Positions 55,106-64,000 of a stretch of 64,000 bases of DNA are shown in pieces. Source of the stretch: Halalkalibacter okhensis (GTDB lineage Bacteria; Bacillota; Bacilli; Bacillales; Bacillaceae_D); NCBI RefSeq assembly GCF_000787375.1, contig NZ_JRJU01000010.1:1-64000 (forward strand). Direction: 5' to 3'. Under the pieces are notes generated by a model. The model saw only the letters and a list, made by a program, of their open reading frames with translations. It ran no database searches and had not been told where the DNA came from. A program made the translations under genes and the position numbers. Position 1 is the first letter of the stretch; each line of letters starts with the position of its first letter.

Positions 55106-55511
55106 TATTATATTCATCCTTATCTGCTTTTCTCCAAGCAAAGTCACCGCGATCTAACCCTTTTATTAAAACCTCGGCCGTACCAATATTCGTTGCAAGC
55201 GGAACATTTCGAACATCACACAAACGGATTAATGCTGTTACATCAGGCTCATGAGGTTGCGCTGTTAATGGATCACGGAAAAACAAAATCAAATCAAACT
55301 TATTTTCTGCTACAAGAGCACCAATTTGCTGATCTCCTCCAAGAGGACCAGATTTAAACCTAGTTACAGACAATTGGGTTGCTTCCATTATACGAGTCCC
55401 CGTTGTACCAGTTCCAAACAATTCATGTTTTTCTAAAATGTGTTCATATGCCGTTGCAAATTGAACCATTTCTTCTTTTTTCTTGTCATGGGCTATAAGT
55501 GCGATTCTCAT
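55098..55511 (-). CDS. mgsA: Methylglyoxal synthase
   Basis: 137 residues. It converts dihydroxyacetone phosphate to methylglyoxal. [13 protein letters not shown] holds the conserved His and Asp, GTTGTRI the phosphate loop, and [12 protein letters not shown] is the family signature with the catalytic Asp. Methylglyoxal is detoxified with bacillithiol, which fits the link to bshB1. Confidence 0.95.
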   Translation of the reverse strand: MRIALIAHDKKKEEMVQFATAYEHILEKHELFGTGTTGTRIMEATQLSVTRFKSGPLGGDQQIGALVAENKFDLILFFRDPLTAQPHEPDVTALIRLCDVRNVPLATNIGTAEVLIKGLDRGDFAWRKADKDEYNNG

Positions 55512-55541
55512 CCGTGCTTCTCCCCTTTTACGTAATTATTA

Positions 55542-56342
55542 TTATTCTATAATATGCTCTAAACCATAAACCAACGTATCAATTCGAAGCACAGCATCAA
55601 CAGCTAATTTCACTCCAGGCATAAATGACGTGCGATCAATAGAGTCATGGCGAATGGTTAACGTTTGACCAACACCTCCAAAGATCACCTCCTGGTGAGC
55701 GACTAATCCAGGCAAGCGCACACTATGTATTCTCATCCCCTCAAAATTAGCTCCACGTGCTCCGGCCAATTCTTCTGTTTCATTTGGGTGCCCTTGAGCC
55801 TTTTGCTCTCTCACTTCAGAAATAAGTTGAGCTGTTTTGATAGCCGTTCCCGATGGAGCATCTAACTTACGATCGTGATGCCGTTCAATGATCTCAACAT
55901 CTGGCAAGTATTTCGCCGCCATTTGTGAAAACTTCATCATCAAAATTGCACCAATAGCAAAATTAGGTGCAATAATTGCGCCAATCCCCTGTTCTTCCGC
56001 TGTCGCTCTGAGCTCAATAATATCCTCTTCTGTAAATCCTGTTGTGCCTACAACTGGACGAACCCCATTTTCAAAAGCTGTTTGCATATGCTTTTTCCCG
56101 AATGCAGGAGCAGTCAAATCAATCAGGACATCAACTTCATTTTCTTTAAAGCATTGTTGCATATCTGTATAAATCGGTATATCAATACCTTGAAATCCTT
56201 CTATTTCACTTAGCATCATTCCAGCGTGTTTTGAATCAACAGCAGCGACAAGTGTAAATTCATCCGTACTTGAAACCATTTTCACTGCTTCTTTTCCCAT
56301 GTTTCCACGCGGGCCAGCCACGACAATTTTAACTTTACTCAT
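55542..56342 (-). CDS. dapB: 4-hydroxy-tetrahydrodipicolinate reductase
   Basis: 266 residues from ATG 56342 (GAAGGTGTG upstream). Step in lysine and diaminopimelate synthesis. Nucleotide loop [12 protein letters not shown]; active site [15 protein letters not shown]. Overlaps ypjD by 8 bases. The enzyme also feeds dipicolinate supply for spores. Confidence 0.96.
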   Translation of the reverse strand: MSKVKIVVAGPRGNMGKEAVKMVSSTDEFTLVAAVDSKHAGMMLSEIEGFQGIDIPIYTDMQQCFKENEVDVLIDLTAPAFGKKHMQTAFENGVRPVVGTTGFTEEDIIELRATAEEQGIGAIIAPNFAIGAILMMKFSQMAAKYLPDVEIIERHHDRKLDAPSGTAIKTAQLISEVREQKAQGHPNETEELAGARGANFEGMRIHSVRLPGLVAHQEVIFGGVGQTLTIRHDSIDRTSFMPGVKLAVDAVLRIDTLVYGLEHIIE

Positions 56343-56682
56343 TTGACACACCTTCTTCTTCAATTCTTGTCCAACGATCTTTATCACGTGATTCGAATTT
56401 ATCCATCACGAGGGCAAAAGCTTCTTCTAAATCAATATGTAATGAATTAGCAAAACAAATTAAAACGAACAGAATGTCGCCCATTTCTTGTTCCATTGTT
56501 CGGTTTTCTTCCGTTAATTTTTTCGGCTTCTCACCGTAATAATGGTTCACCTCTCTTGCTAATTCCCCTACTTCTTCACTCATTCTAGCCAGCATGGCTA
56601 GAGGACTAAAGTATCCTTCCTTAAACTGCCCGATGTACTGATCAACTTCCTCTTGCATTTGTTTCATCGACTTATCATTCAA
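56335..56682 (-). CDS. ypjD: MazG-like nucleotide pyrophosphohydrolase YpjD
   Basis: 115 residues from TTG 56682 (GAGGTGA upstream). Helical MazG/dUTPase-like fold with metal motif [11 protein letters not shown] and [14 protein letters not shown]. It probably hydrolyses non-canonical NTPs. First gene of the dapB-mgsA-bshB1-bshA-cca-birA operon. Confidence 0.9.
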   Translation of the reverse strand: MNDKSMKQMQEEVDQYIGQFKEGYFSPLAMLARMSEEVGELAREVNHYYGEKPKKLTEENRTMEQEMGDILFVLICFANSLHIDLEEAFALVMDKFESRDKDRWTRIEEEGVSNE

Positions 56683-56887
56683 TTAATCTTCACCTCACAT
56701 CCCTATCAAATCCATGTTAGCGAAATGTTGCCACTTTGACAAATAAAAAAGAAAGATTTGCCGATAAATGGCAATTTTTATATAATAAGCGTATTGTGCT
56801 TACATGTTGATCAATGCAAACAGCTACCTTTTTCAGGAAATTAGTCTTTGTAACCCAACTATTGTATTTTATCACAAGGAGGGCAAA

Positions 56888-57760
56888 ATGGCTTATAAGG
56901 TTCATACCAAAAATATACTTTTTATTTTTTTTGGCTCAGCTATTCTTTCATTTGGTCTTGTTTACTTTAATATGGAAAACAATTTAGCGGATGGCGGATT
57001 TACAGGAATCACCCTCATCCTCTATTTTATGTTTCTTATTAATCCTGCTTTATCTAACCTTGTCCTAAACATTCCACTCTTTTTCATAGGATGGAAAATC
57101 TTAGGTAAGGTTACCTTCGTATACACAATCATTGGCACAGTAGGAGTTTCTTTCTTTTTAGAGATATTCCAACGTTATACGTTTATTCGCATTCCTTTGC
57201 ATGACGATATGACGCTAGCTGCTCTATTTGCTGGTGTATTTATCGGAGTTGGTCTTGGAATCGTATTTAAGTATGGAGGGACGACAGGTGGAGTTGATAT
57301 CATCGCCAAATTAGGATTTAAATATTTAGGTTGGAGTATGGGAAAAACGATGTTTATGTTTGATGCAGTCGTCATTGCAACGTCGTTAATTTATTTAAAT
57401 TACCGTGAAGCGATGTATACACTCTTAGCTGTTTTCGTTGCAGCAAAAGTAATAGACCTTATCCAACAAGGTGCTTATTCTGCCAAAGCTTCTCATATTA
57501 TCTCTGATAAAGTTCCTGAGATTGCAGGTGCCATTATGCAAGAAATGGACCGTGGCGCTACAATACTAAAAGGAAAGGGTAGTTTTACAGGAACAGACAA
57601 AGAAATCCTCTACTGTGTAGTTGGACGGAATGAGCTCATTCGTCTCAAAACATTAGTCGAACGAATTGATCCACATGCATTTGTTACAGTCAACGACGTT
57701 CAAGACGTGATCGGAGAAGGATTTACGTTGGATGAAAATAAAAAACCACTACATCATTAA
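56888..57760 (+). CDS. ypjC: YpjC, YitT-family membrane protein with DUF2179 domain
   Basis: 290 residues from ATG 56888 (AAGGAGGGCAAA). About five membrane segments with GGFTGITLILYFMF and KYGGTTGGVDIIAKL, then a cytoplasmic DUF2179 domain (ILKGKGSFTGTDKEILYCVV). This is the full-length form, in contrast with the 210-residue copy at 24.3 kb. Divergent from ypjD. Confidence 0.9.
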   Translation: MAYKVHTKNILFIFFGSAILSFGLVYFNMENNLADGGFTGITLILYFMFLINPALSNLVLNIPLFFIGWKILGKVTFVYTIIGTVGVSFFLEIFQRYTFIRIPLHDDMTLAALFAGVFIGVGLGIVFKYGGTTGGVDIIAKLGFKYLGWSMGKTMFMFDAVVIATSLIYLNYREAMYTLLAVFVAAKVIDLIQQGAYSAKASHIISDKVPEIAGAIMQEMDRGATILKGKGSFTGTDKEILYCVVGRNELIRLKTLVERIDPHAFVTVNDVQDVIGEGFTLDENKKPLHH

Positions 57761-57792
57761 AAAAAGCCTGGAGCAAATGCTCCAAGCTTTTT
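57761..57792. terminator. Bidirectional terminator between ypjC and yugP-like gene
   Basis: AAAAAGCCTGGAGC pairs with GCTCCAAGCTTTTT with one mismatch; convergent gene ends flank it. Confidence 0.8.
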
Positions 57793-58468
57793 AGTCATCA
57801 CTATTCATACCAATATACATGAGAATGAATCGAACGAGTTCTAGTAGAGCCACAAGTGCCCCAGCAACATATGTTAATGCTGCAGCATTTAACACTTTAC
57901 GTGTTTCACGCTCTTCATCATTACGAATCACACCGGTTGATACAATTTGTTCCATTGCACGGCTACTTGCGTTGAATTCAACTGGCAACGTTACAACTTG
58001 AAACAGTACAGCAGCTGCCATTGCAACAATACCAAGTAGAATGAAGCCTGAAGCTTGCATTAAAATCCCAGCCAGAATTAAAAAGAACGACGCGTTTGAC
58101 CCAAAACTTGCTACCGGAACAAGAGCATGACGAAAACGTAAAAATGCATAGTTTTCAGCATCTTGGATTGCATGCCCGACTTCGTGAGCGGCAACAGCAG
58201 CGCCCGCAACCGATGTCCCAAAATAGTTGTCCGTTGAAAGTCGAACCACTTTAGAACGAGGATCGTAATGGTCCGTTAACGTACCACGCGTTTCTTCTAC
58301 TCGTACATCATACAAGCCGTTATCATCTAATATCTTTCTAGCGACTTGTGCTCCTGTCATTCCAGAAGAAGCCTGGACTTGTGAGTACTTTTTGTACGCA
58401 CTCTTCACTCTCATCTGTGCCCAAATAGGAATAATGAGAAGAAGAATAAAATAAACGATAAAACCCAT
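57791..58468 (-). CDS. Zinc metallopeptidase, YugP family
   Basis: 225 residues from ATG 58468 (GGGGTGG upstream). Membrane protein with about four segments. The zinc site HEVGH-AIQD near residue 96 lies in AAHEVGHAIQDAENYAFLRFR. Preceding SGMTGAQVARKILDDNGL and VRLSTDNYFGTSVA are family features. Probable membrane protease; substrates unknown. Confidence 0.9.
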   Translation of the reverse strand: MGFIVYFILLLIIPIWAQMRVKSAYKKYSQVQASSGMTGAQVARKILDDNGLYDVRVEETRGTLTDHYDPRSKVVRLSTDNYFGTSVAGAAVAAHEVGHAIQDAENYAFLRFRHALVPVASFGSNASFFLILAGILMQASGFILLGIVAMAAAVLFQVVTLPVEFNASSRAMEQIVSTGVIRNDEERETRKVLNAAALTYVAGALVALLELVRFILMYIGMNSDD

Positions 58469-58589
58469 CGAATGTACCACCCCTGTTGTTAGATCTTATC
58501 TAATATATTAAATTGAACATCAAACAAAGTCAAACAAAATGCCTATTAAAGCAGTGTTTCCAAGCATTTCTCACAATTTTGTCACAACC

Positions 58590-59378
58590 TTATTCTTTCA
58601 CACGCACTTTTTGTTTTTCTGCTTTGTATTTTTTATATCCTACATATGAAAGAGACATCGTAATCATCCCGCCAATCGTAAACATCACCCACCATAGAGA
58701 TGGGTCTGCACTATCTTCTTTAACACGGTTATAAAGATTGGTCCACTCTGCTTCCATTAATTCAATGTGTGGGACCACTTTATCTTTATCTAGACTTTCC
58801 GATCTCATACGTTCAAGAAAGGTCACTTGAGAATCAATTTTTTGTAAATCCTGTGGCTCAAGATTTATTAACAACGCCGGTCGTATCATTTTGTAATGAC
58901 GTAAAAAGTCATTAAATCGATGTTGATACGCCTGATTCTCATCTGATTTAACAGCCTCTTTCATTTGTGCTAATGATTGCATGACTGATTTTTCCGTGTG
59001 TAACCAAAGAGGATGGTGCTCACTTGATAAGGCATCCACAGCTAGACGAAAGGCTGTTACTTTATAAATACGTTGGTCTAGGGCCATACCTGTAGCTGTT
59101 ACCGCTTCAACAGCCTCTTCAAACGATCCAGTAACCGTTCGTAACGAAGTCATAGTTATTCCTTCTTGCTGAAAATCAACGTCTAAAAATGTAACTGAAA
59201 AATAATCCAACAATTGCTTAGCTTCTTCAAATTGTTCTTGTTTGACTAACTGAAGGATTTGGTCTGATGTGTGATTTAGCTCTTTCCATGTATGTAGCGA
59301 TGTCGATTCATCCGCTTCAATACTCATAGGAAAACTTAAAACGAGTGCGGCAACCATTGCCATGATTACTTGACGCAT
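58590..59378 (-). CDS. ypjB: Sporulation protein YpjB
   Basis: 262 residues from ATG 59378 (GGAGGGACAAAC). A signal peptide (residues 1-22, ending IEA) is followed by a helical extracytoplasmic domain, and a C-terminal membrane anchor (WWVMFTIGGMITMSLSYVGY) with a basic tail. This layout is that of the YpjB family. Same strand and order as in B. subtilis, after ypjA. Confidence 0.85.
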   Translation of the reverse strand: MRQVIMAMVAALVLSFPMSIEADESTSLHTWKELNHTSDQILQLVKQEQFEEAKQLLDYFSVTFLDVDFQQEGITMTSLRTVTGSFEEAVEAVTATGMALDQRIYKVTAFRLAVDALSSEHHPLWLHTEKSVMQSLAQMKEAVKSDENQAYQHRFNDFLRHYKMIRPALLINLEPQDLQKIDSQVTFLERMRSESLDKDKVVPHIELMEAEWTNLYNRVKEDSADPSLWWVMFTIGGMITMSLSYVGYKKYKAEKQKVRVKE

Positions 59379-59453
59379 GTTTGTCCCTCCTTCTTCTCCA
59401 TAACATCCTATGACCAAATGGACAAGAGTAGACCAAGAAAGAGAGACAAACTA

Positions 59454-60053
59454 TTATTTGATTTCAAGAGTGAATCGATTTTTTCTTACCCCCAACAGAT
59501 AAACAACTGTAATTGAAAAAATACTCAGCCAAAATGTAAAATAACCTATTAAGTTTATGTCCGGCATTAGTCGAGCTGATACCCAAGGATGCATCATAAA
59601 CACATAGTCGATTATGTCATTATGTAAAGTCCATACTGCGGCTACAATTAGATGCCAAGCCTTCATGCGGTAGTATGGAGCATATAAAACTGCTTGTATG
59701 GCCATACCTGCATGTGAGAAGATTAACAAATAGTTATTGAACGTTAACGTATCTCCCGCCCAACCACCTGCCAAATTCATGGCTACAGCCCAAATCCCAT
59801 ATTTAATTAACGTTACAGCTGCTAACGCTTCAACTATAGGCCAATTGCGGCCCAATAAAAACGCAATTAACACAAACACAAAAAATAAACTAGCCGTTGG
59901 ACTATCTGGTACAAATAGCAGGAAATGGGCCGGGGTTATTTCAAGTTGAGATTGATACCAAAGATAACCCGCTATTGTCCCAGGTACGTTTATGAGCAAT
60001 AAGACCACAATGACCCATTTTTGACCAAACAGTGAGAGTGCATGTTTCCCCAT
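59454..60053 (-). CDS. ypjA: YpjA family membrane protein (DUF1405)
   Basis: 199 residues with about six membrane segments; HFLLFVPDSPTASLFFV and NLAGGWAGDTL are the conserved loops of this family. Function unknown. The ATG follows AAAGGTGGGGAAAAG. It lies just after qcrC behind a terminator. Confidence 0.87.
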   Translation of the reverse strand: MGKHALSLFGQKWVIVVLLLINVPGTIAGYLWYQSQLEITPAHFLLFVPDSPTASLFFVFVLIAFLLGRNWPIVEALAAVTLIKYGIWAVAMNLAGGWAGDTLTFNNYLLIFSHAGMAIQAVLYAPYYRMKAWHLIVAAVWTLHNDIIDYVFMMHPWVSARLMPDINLIGYFTFWLSIFSITVVYLLGVRKNRFTLEIK

Positions 60054-60094
60054 CTTTTCCCCACCTTTTAAAATTCGTAACTCACATTGTACAA

Positions 60095-60123
60095 AAAAAG
60101 CTGACTGTAACAGTCAGCTTTTT
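60095..60123 (-). terminator. Terminator of the qcrABC operon
   Basis: AAAAAGCTGACTG pairs with CAGTCAGCTTTTT around a 3-base loop, just after the qcrC stop. Confidence 0.85.
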
Positions 60124-60126
60124 CAT

Positions 60127-60909
60127 TTATTCATCTTCAGGATTACCGTGCGCTGAGATGTATTCAGCAAGAATTTCAAGCTCTTCATCGGTTCCTTCAA
60201 ATAGACCAGCAGGCATTGCGCCAATACCGTTAGTAATAACTTCCATTACTTCTTCAGGAGATTTCTCCGTATCTAGAAGTGATGGACCACCCGCTCCACC
60301 GGTCATTGTGTCACCATGACAACCAATACATGAGTCATGAGAAGAGTAAATAGCGTATCCTTCTACGTCTGTATTAATGTCAGCTTCTTCTACAATTGCA
60401 CCTTGCTCAGCAGCAGCTTCCCAGTCATGCTGGTCAACTGACTCCCAAGTTAAGTAAAAAACAGAAATAAAACCAAGTATCATCATACTTGTCGCAATCG
60501 GGCGTCTAAATGGACGACGCTCTTTCCCAGTATCTAACCAAGGTGCTAGCAAAAGTGCACCAAAAGCAATTCCAGGCATGACGATCGTACCGATGACATT
60601 AAAGTCACCTGATGCGTATTGATATTTTAGTAACTGATACAAAAATAAGAAATACCAGTCAGGTAACGGAATATATCCAGCGTCAGTCGGGTCAGCCATA
60701 CGCTCAAGCGGTGCTGGGTGAGCAACCGTAATGAGGAGGTAACCCATTAAAAATACTGCACCAACCATCCACTCTTTAAGTAGGAAGTTCGGCCAGAACG
60801 CTTCTGTCTTACCTGGATATTCCGAATAATCCTTTGGAATATTGGGTTTGCGATTGTTTGCCTTGACACGAGAATCACCGACAAACTTCATCCCTTTACC
60901 ACGTTCCAT
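60127..60909 (-). CDS. qcrC: Menaquinol:cytochrome c reductase cytochrome b/c subunit QcrC
   Basis: 260 residues. The N-terminal part is the subunit-IV-like membrane domain (YSEYPGKTEAFWPNFLLKEW, DPTDAGYIPLPDWYFLFLYQ). The C-terminal part is a fused cytochrome c domain with CIGCH and a later Met (AMPAGLF). The fusion is typical of Bacillus bc complexes. Acidic linker between domains. Last gene of qcrABC. Confidence 0.97.
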   Translation of the reverse strand: MERGKGMKFVGDSRVKANNRKPNIPKDYSEYPGKTEAFWPNFLLKEWMVGAVFLMGYLLITVAHPAPLERMADPTDAGYIPLPDWYFLFLYQLLKYQYASGDFNVIGTIVMPGIAFGALLLAPWLDTGKERRPFRRPIATSMMILGFISVFYLTWESVDQHDWEAAAEQGAIVEEADINTDVEGYAIYSSHDSCIGCHGDTMTGGAGGPSLLDTEKSPEEVMEVITNGIGAMPAGLFEGTDEELEILAEYISAHGNPEDE

Positions 60910-60956
60910 CTCGTTCCCTCCTTTTCAATTGTCAGCTTTTTAGCATAGTGTAAATT

Positions 60957-61628
60957 TTACAATGGTCCAGAAATACCTTGTTTACGGATCATATAGAAGT
61001 GAGCCGCAAGTAAACCAAGCAATGCTGCTGGTAAGAAGAAGACATGGATTGCAAAGAAACGCGCAAGAGTTGCCGCACCAATTATTTCACCGCCGGCAAG
61101 CAACGTTTTCGTAAATCCACCAACAATCGGTACACTTTCAGCAATTTGAAGTACAACCGCTGTTGCGAAGTATGCCTTCATATCCCAAGGTAATAAGTAA
61201 CCCGTTACTCCTAATGCAAGCATAACAAAGAAAATAAGGACACCAACTACCCAGTTTAATTCACGAGGCTTCTTGTACGAACCCGTAAAGAAGACACGTA
61301 ACGTGTGTAAAAACATCATAACAATAACTAAACTTGCGCCCCAGTGGTGCATACCACGAACGATTACACCGAAAGCGACTTCATTTTGTAAGTATGCCAC
61401 TGATTGATAAGCGTTGACGATATCTGGTACGTAATACATCGTTAAAAACATTCCAGATAAAATCTGAATGACTGTAATAAAGAAGGTTAACCCTCCAAAA
61501 CAGTACACGAACGCAGAGAAGTGGTGAGCCGGATTAACATGCTCTGGTACTTCATGATCGGCAATATCGCGCCACATTGGCGTAATATCGAGACGCTCAT
61601 CAACATAGTCGTAAATTTTTTGAAGCAT
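60957..61628 (-). CDS. qcrB: Menaquinol:cytochrome c reductase cytochrome b subunit QcrB
   Basis: 223 residues, cytochrome b6 type with four membrane helices. Heme-binding His pairs are in RGMHHWGASLVIVMMFLHTL and FAIHVFFLPAALLGLLAAHF; WVVGVLIFFVMLALGVTGYL is present. It carries out quinol oxidation. It lies 15 bases after qcrA. Confidence 0.97.
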   Translation of the reverse strand: MLQKIYDYVDERLDITPMWRDIADHEVPEHVNPAHHFSAFVYCFGGLTFFITVIQILSGMFLTMYYVPDIVNAYQSVAYLQNEVAFGVIVRGMHHWGASLVIVMMFLHTLRVFFTGSYKKPRELNWVVGVLIFFVMLALGVTGYLLPWDMKAYFATAVVLQIAESVPIVGGFTKTLLAGGEIIGAATLARFFAIHVFFLPAALLGLLAAHFYMIRKQGISGPL

Positions 61629-61643
61629 CGATTACGCCCCTCC

Positions 61644-62138
61644 TTATGTTCGCTGATTAATTTGACCTAAGTAAACTTTTCCATCTTCCACTACGACATC
61701 ATACACATCTAGTGGACGTTGTGGAGGCGTACCCGGAAGGTTCATTCCTTCTTTGTCAAATCTCCCGAAATGACATGGACAAAAGAACTCATCCGGTTCT
61801 TGTGTTCCATACGCTACTGTACAACCTAAATGCGTACATGTTGGTGATAAAGCTGTTACCGTGTTATCACGTATGTAGATGTACGCTTCACGAGTTACTT
61901 CAGATTCATACCATGCATCAACTTGATTAAATGAAAACCTAAATTTTTGCGGCTCTTCCGTTAACTCGTCCACATCACATACTAACCTTAGGTCTGACTC
62001 TGCACCAGCCTTTAGCGCAGGATCAAGTGCAAATCGAGCCATTGGCATTAACATACCGGCTGCCATAAAACCACCAACACCTGTAAGTGTGTACGTTAAA
62101 AATTGTCGTCGTGAAACTCTGTGGTCTTTTTCACTCAC
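61644..62138 (-). CDS. qcrA: Menaquinol:cytochrome c reductase Rieske subunit QcrA
   Basis: 164 residues from GTG 62138 (GGGGGG 8 bases upstream). A twin-arginine-like VSRRQFLTYTLTGVGG leads into the membrane anchor. The 2Fe-2S ligands are CTHLGC and CPCHFG. Electrons pass from menaquinol to cytochrome c. First gene of qcrABC. Confidence 0.96.
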   Translation of the reverse strand: MSEKDHRVSRRQFLTYTLTGVGGFMAAGMLMPMARFALDPALKAGAESDLRLVCDVDELTEEPQKFRFSFNQVDAWYESEVTREAYIYIRDNTVTALSPTCTHLGCTVAYGTQEPDEFFCPCHFGRFDKEGMNLPGTPPQRPLDVYDVVVEDGKVYLGQINQRT

Positions 62139-62459
62139 TCGTTTTCCCCCCTTACACAATAAGGTAAACCCAATAATGGGCACAAAATAAGCACATATTA
62201 TACTAGGACATACCCATGATAATACAACGCGAATGAATTCGCAACAATTTCCGCATTCTGGCACAAATTCGGCATAAATTTGAACACAACTATGCGGAAA
62301 GTATCATTGACTATCATAACAGATTCTGATACATAATCAAAACTCATTGAAAACTCACGAATGATCGAGTTTTCCATATTCATTCATCCATAAAAAACAA
62401 GCTTCTAAATACCCCTAAAGAGGTTAAATAAAAGCTTGGAATACATAAACAATATCGAA
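62139..62459. other. Intergenic region upstream of qcrA
   Basis: 321 bases with the ypiF terminator (62392-62438) at its right end. On the minus strand a TATAAT box lies at 62202-62197, but the best -35 candidate TTGTAT is 19 bases away, so the promoter is weak by eye. No gene or other element was seen. Confidence 0.5.
62392..62438 (-). terminator. Terminator after ypiF
   Basis: CAAGCTT (minus strand) pairs with AAGCTTG, with the inner region TATTTAACCTC complementary to AGGGGTATTTAG with mismatches, followed by TTTTTT. Confidence 0.7.
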
Positions 62460-62921
62460 TTACTTCGCTTGCCACTGGTTCGTTAATATAGGAATAAGCT
62501 GTTTCATTTGATCACTAATGACGTCTTTTTTATAATTCATGTCCATATGTTCAAGGGGAATCGTTGGCATCCATAATAACATTCCAACTAATTCTCCTTC
62601 AACCGTTTTCCACTCTCCATCAGAGGTCAAGTAAACAATATGATTGATTCCTCCTGCTCGCAGCTCTTCTTTCCACTCGCTTAGTCGAATGATTCGCTTA
62701 TCAAAGCTTTCTGTTTTCAAATAAGTAAATGATGGGAATTGGACAACCCTCCCATGAAATTGTTTTTCAACTTCACTGGTAATTATTGAAATAAACTCGC
62801 CCATAGCGACCGTTTGTTTCACTTCTCTCTGCCAAGATAGGGGAATAAGCGGAATGATCGCTGTATCAACGTATTCTTTCGCTTGTAAATAAGTATCCAT
62901 TTCAGTTGCTTGCCATTTCAT
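62460..62921 (-). CDS. ypiF: YpiF family protein (DUF2487)
   Basis: 153 residues, soluble, as in the YpiF/DUF2487 family: DTYLQAKEYVDTAIIPLIPL at the N-terminus is the family hallmark. It is between ypiB and qcrABC, as in B. subtilis. Function unknown. A 66-base hairpin lies between it and ypiB. Confidence 0.85.
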   Translation of the reverse strand: MKWQATEMDTYLQAKEYVDTAIIPLIPLSWQREVKQTVAMGEFISIITSEVEKQFHGRVVQFPSFTYLKTESFDKRIIRLSEWKEELRAGGINHIVYLTSDGEWKTVEGELVGMLLWMPTIPLEHMDMNYKKDVISDQMKQLIPILTNQWQAK

Positions 62922-62956
62922 ATGTACACACCTTCCGTATTCAACACAAATTTCAA

Positions 62957-63022
62957 GGGTGACTTTTTAGCCATCCTCCCACAGTGTTTCGATCTCACTG
63001 CAGAGAAAGGAAAAATCACCCC
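62957..63022 (-). promoter_or_regulatory. Long hairpin between ypiB and ypiF
   Basis: GGGTGA and TTTTT (minus strand from 63022) pair with AAAAA and TCACCC around an inner CAGTG/CACTG hairpin. No clear U-tract follows. It might regulate ypiF expression or be a stable 3' end of ypiB RNA. Function unknown. Confidence 0.45.
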
Positions 63023-63028
63023 AGGCCT

Positions 63029-63574
63029 CTATTTTTCTTCTAATTCCTTTAATTCTAGCACTAAATCATTAAATCGCTTTTGATCTTGTTCATCAAGTGC
63101 ACGATCAATATCTAATAACAATTGTTCTTTTTTAAATGACTTTAAAGAACGGTCTAATAACCACTCTGCCTCTTTTTGAAAAGCGACTGCAAGTTCTATA
63201 TTCTCAGGAATATGTGGGTTGTCTTCTAAAACAACTAAGTATGGTGGGTATTGCCTAGCTCCAGTAAAATGAAGTTCGATATAAATGTCCTCCGTCTGAT
63301 TCAAACGAATATCGTGGAACGCTTTTTCTGCATCGGTTGTAATGTGCTTTTCTTTATGGAAAGAAAATGGGATGCTGTCCACTCCCTTTGCTGAGATAAT
63401 TAAAGCTTTTGGAGTATGCGCAGCCTGTTCAACAAAATGTACTCTTTCCATTAACTCATCATCACTCATTAAATAATTTAGTAGCCATGCACACTCACGT
63501 CTCTTTAATTCAAACTGTTGCAAAAAGGTTTTAAGAAACTCCTTTTTATCTACAACTGGAATGATGTTGCCCAC
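63029..63574 (-). CDS. ypiB: YpiB family protein (UPF0302)
   Basis: 181 residues. KEFLKTFLQQFELKRRECAW and LNYLMSDDELMERVHFVEQA match the UPF0302 start; the C-terminal DRALDEQDQKRFNDLVLEL is the conserved end of the family. Soluble; function unknown. It follows ypiA by 108 bases. Confidence 0.88.
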   Translation of the reverse strand: MGNIIPVVDKKEFLKTFLQQFELKRRECAWLLNYLMSDDELMERVHFVEQAAHTPKALIISAKGVDSIPFSFHKEKHITTDAEKAFHDIRLNQTEDIYIELHFTGARQYPPYLVVLEDNPHIPENIELAVAFQKEAEWLLDRSLKSFKKEQLLLDIDRALDEQDQKRFNDLVLELKELEEK

Positions 63575-63682
63575 GCTTCACCCCTCCTTACATCGTTCTC
63601 ATTTCATGACTATTCATTTGATGGATTGTATGATGTTAGTATTCGCTAAATTTTTTGATTTTCCTTTCCGAAAACGAAATTC

Positions 63683-64000
63683 CTATATATTTTCAAGAAG
63701 TTCAACAATATCGCCCCTTTCAGGTTGAAACTCAAGTACTTTTTTGAAATTCGTGATTGCTTGATCCCTCAAGCCATATTCGAGCAGAAAATAACCGTAT
63801 TCTTCTAAGAAATCGACATCGTCTTGGAAAGATTCCTTAATTTCTTGATACCTCTCATATGCCTTTTCATAATCGTCCTGTTCTTTTAACGCGGTTGCTT
63901 CATACCAAGTATACAGTGAGTCCTCCTCACCATAGTCACGCATATGCTCCATAAGTTCGAGTAATTCTTCATATGATTCTGTATGCTTTAAGTAGGCAGC
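63683..64000 (-). CDS. ypiA: YpiA tetratricopeptide repeat protein, partial
   Basis: The frame is open to the right window edge, so the N-terminus is missing (at least 105 residues are inside). TPR units such as ESYEELLELMEHMRDYGEED, YEKAYERYQEIKESFQDD and DQAITNFKKVLEFQPE are visible. The position upstream of ypiB matches B. subtilis ypiA, a TPR protein of unknown role. Confidence 0.85.
   Translation of the reverse strand, partial: AAYLKHTESYEELLELMEHMRDYGEEDSLYTWYEATALKEQDDYEKAYERYQEIKESFQDDVDFLEEYGYFLLEYGLRDQAITNFKKVLEFQPERGDIVELLENI

Noticed and set aside
55542-56342. Lysine riboswitch for dapB
   Set aside because: dapB overlaps ypjD inside an operon and there is no leader space.
2946-56682. 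Many TTG starts (kapB, ydbS, cca, ypjD and others) as a special feature
   Set aside because: About nine of 68 genes is close to the usual share in Bacillus.
1-64000. CRISPR arrays, prophage, IS transposases, tRNA and rRNA genes
   Set aside because: No regularly spaced repeats, phage structural genes, transposase motifs or tRNA-like folds were seen. Genes follow core Bacillus order throughout.

Overview
The window is chromosomal DNA from a low-GC, endospore-forming Bacillaceae bacterium. The gene order matches the Bacillus subtilis ypi/qcr/ypj/pan/asp/dnaD/ponA region closely: ypiA-ypiB-ypiF, qcrABC, ypjA-ypjB, ypjD-dapB-mgsA-bshB1-bshA-cca-birA, panBCD, dinG, ypmAB-aspB, asnS-dnaD-nth-ypoC, dynA, recU-ponA, yppC-sspM-yppE and brxA/ypgR. 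Bacillithiol genes, a bacilliredoxin, KapB, a menaquinol:cytochrome c reductase and a sigma-G type spore gene all fit Bacillus and relatives. Very acidic extracytoplasmic tails, for example on PonA, hint at an alkaliphile (inference only). No prophage, insertion sequence with a recognisable transposase, CRISPR array, tRNA or rRNA was seen. Most of the window is ordinary core genome.

Layout. 1-11 kb: a partial PLP enzyme divergent from a PucR-type regulator, a run of small membrane proteins ending in kapB, ypjP, and the glutamate synthase pair. 11-24 kb: an NRDE protein, a TelA operon behind a candidate sigma-W-type promoter, PH-domain proteins ydbST, ypgR, and a thiol-redox group (thioredoxin-like, BrxA, TlpA-like) beside RNase Z. 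24-31 kb: YitT, CheV, IlvA, TRIC channel, YppE, a frame-interrupted racA, sspM and yppC. 31-44 kb: recU (frame-interrupted near its start), ponA, the double dynamin dynA, ypoC-nth-dnaD, asnS, aspB and ypmBA. 44-51 kb: a degenerate ComEC-like protein, dinG, a TPR protein and panBCD. 51-64 kb: the birA to ypjD operon (biotin, CCA addition, bacillithiol, methylglyoxal, lysine), YpjC, YugP, YpjBA, the qcrABC complex and ypiFBA.

How genes work together. GltB/GltD assimilate ammonium with AspB and AsnS nearby for aspartate and asparagine. PanBCD make pantothenate, and their leader carries two stem-loops, each with two bulged adenosines, that look like the pan RNA motif followed by a terminator. BshA/BshB1 make bacillithiol, the thiol whose protein adducts BrxA removes. 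QcrABC passes electrons from menaquinol to cytochrome c. RecU and PonA link recombination and wall synthesis, and RacA and SspM belong to sporulation.

Points for a second look: racA and recU, 2 kb apart, each carry exactly one surplus A in an A-run that breaks the reading frame; a cre-like site lies upstream of the glt promoter with no gltC next to it; and a family of small palindromic repeats is scattered between genes, including one nested 200-bp element.
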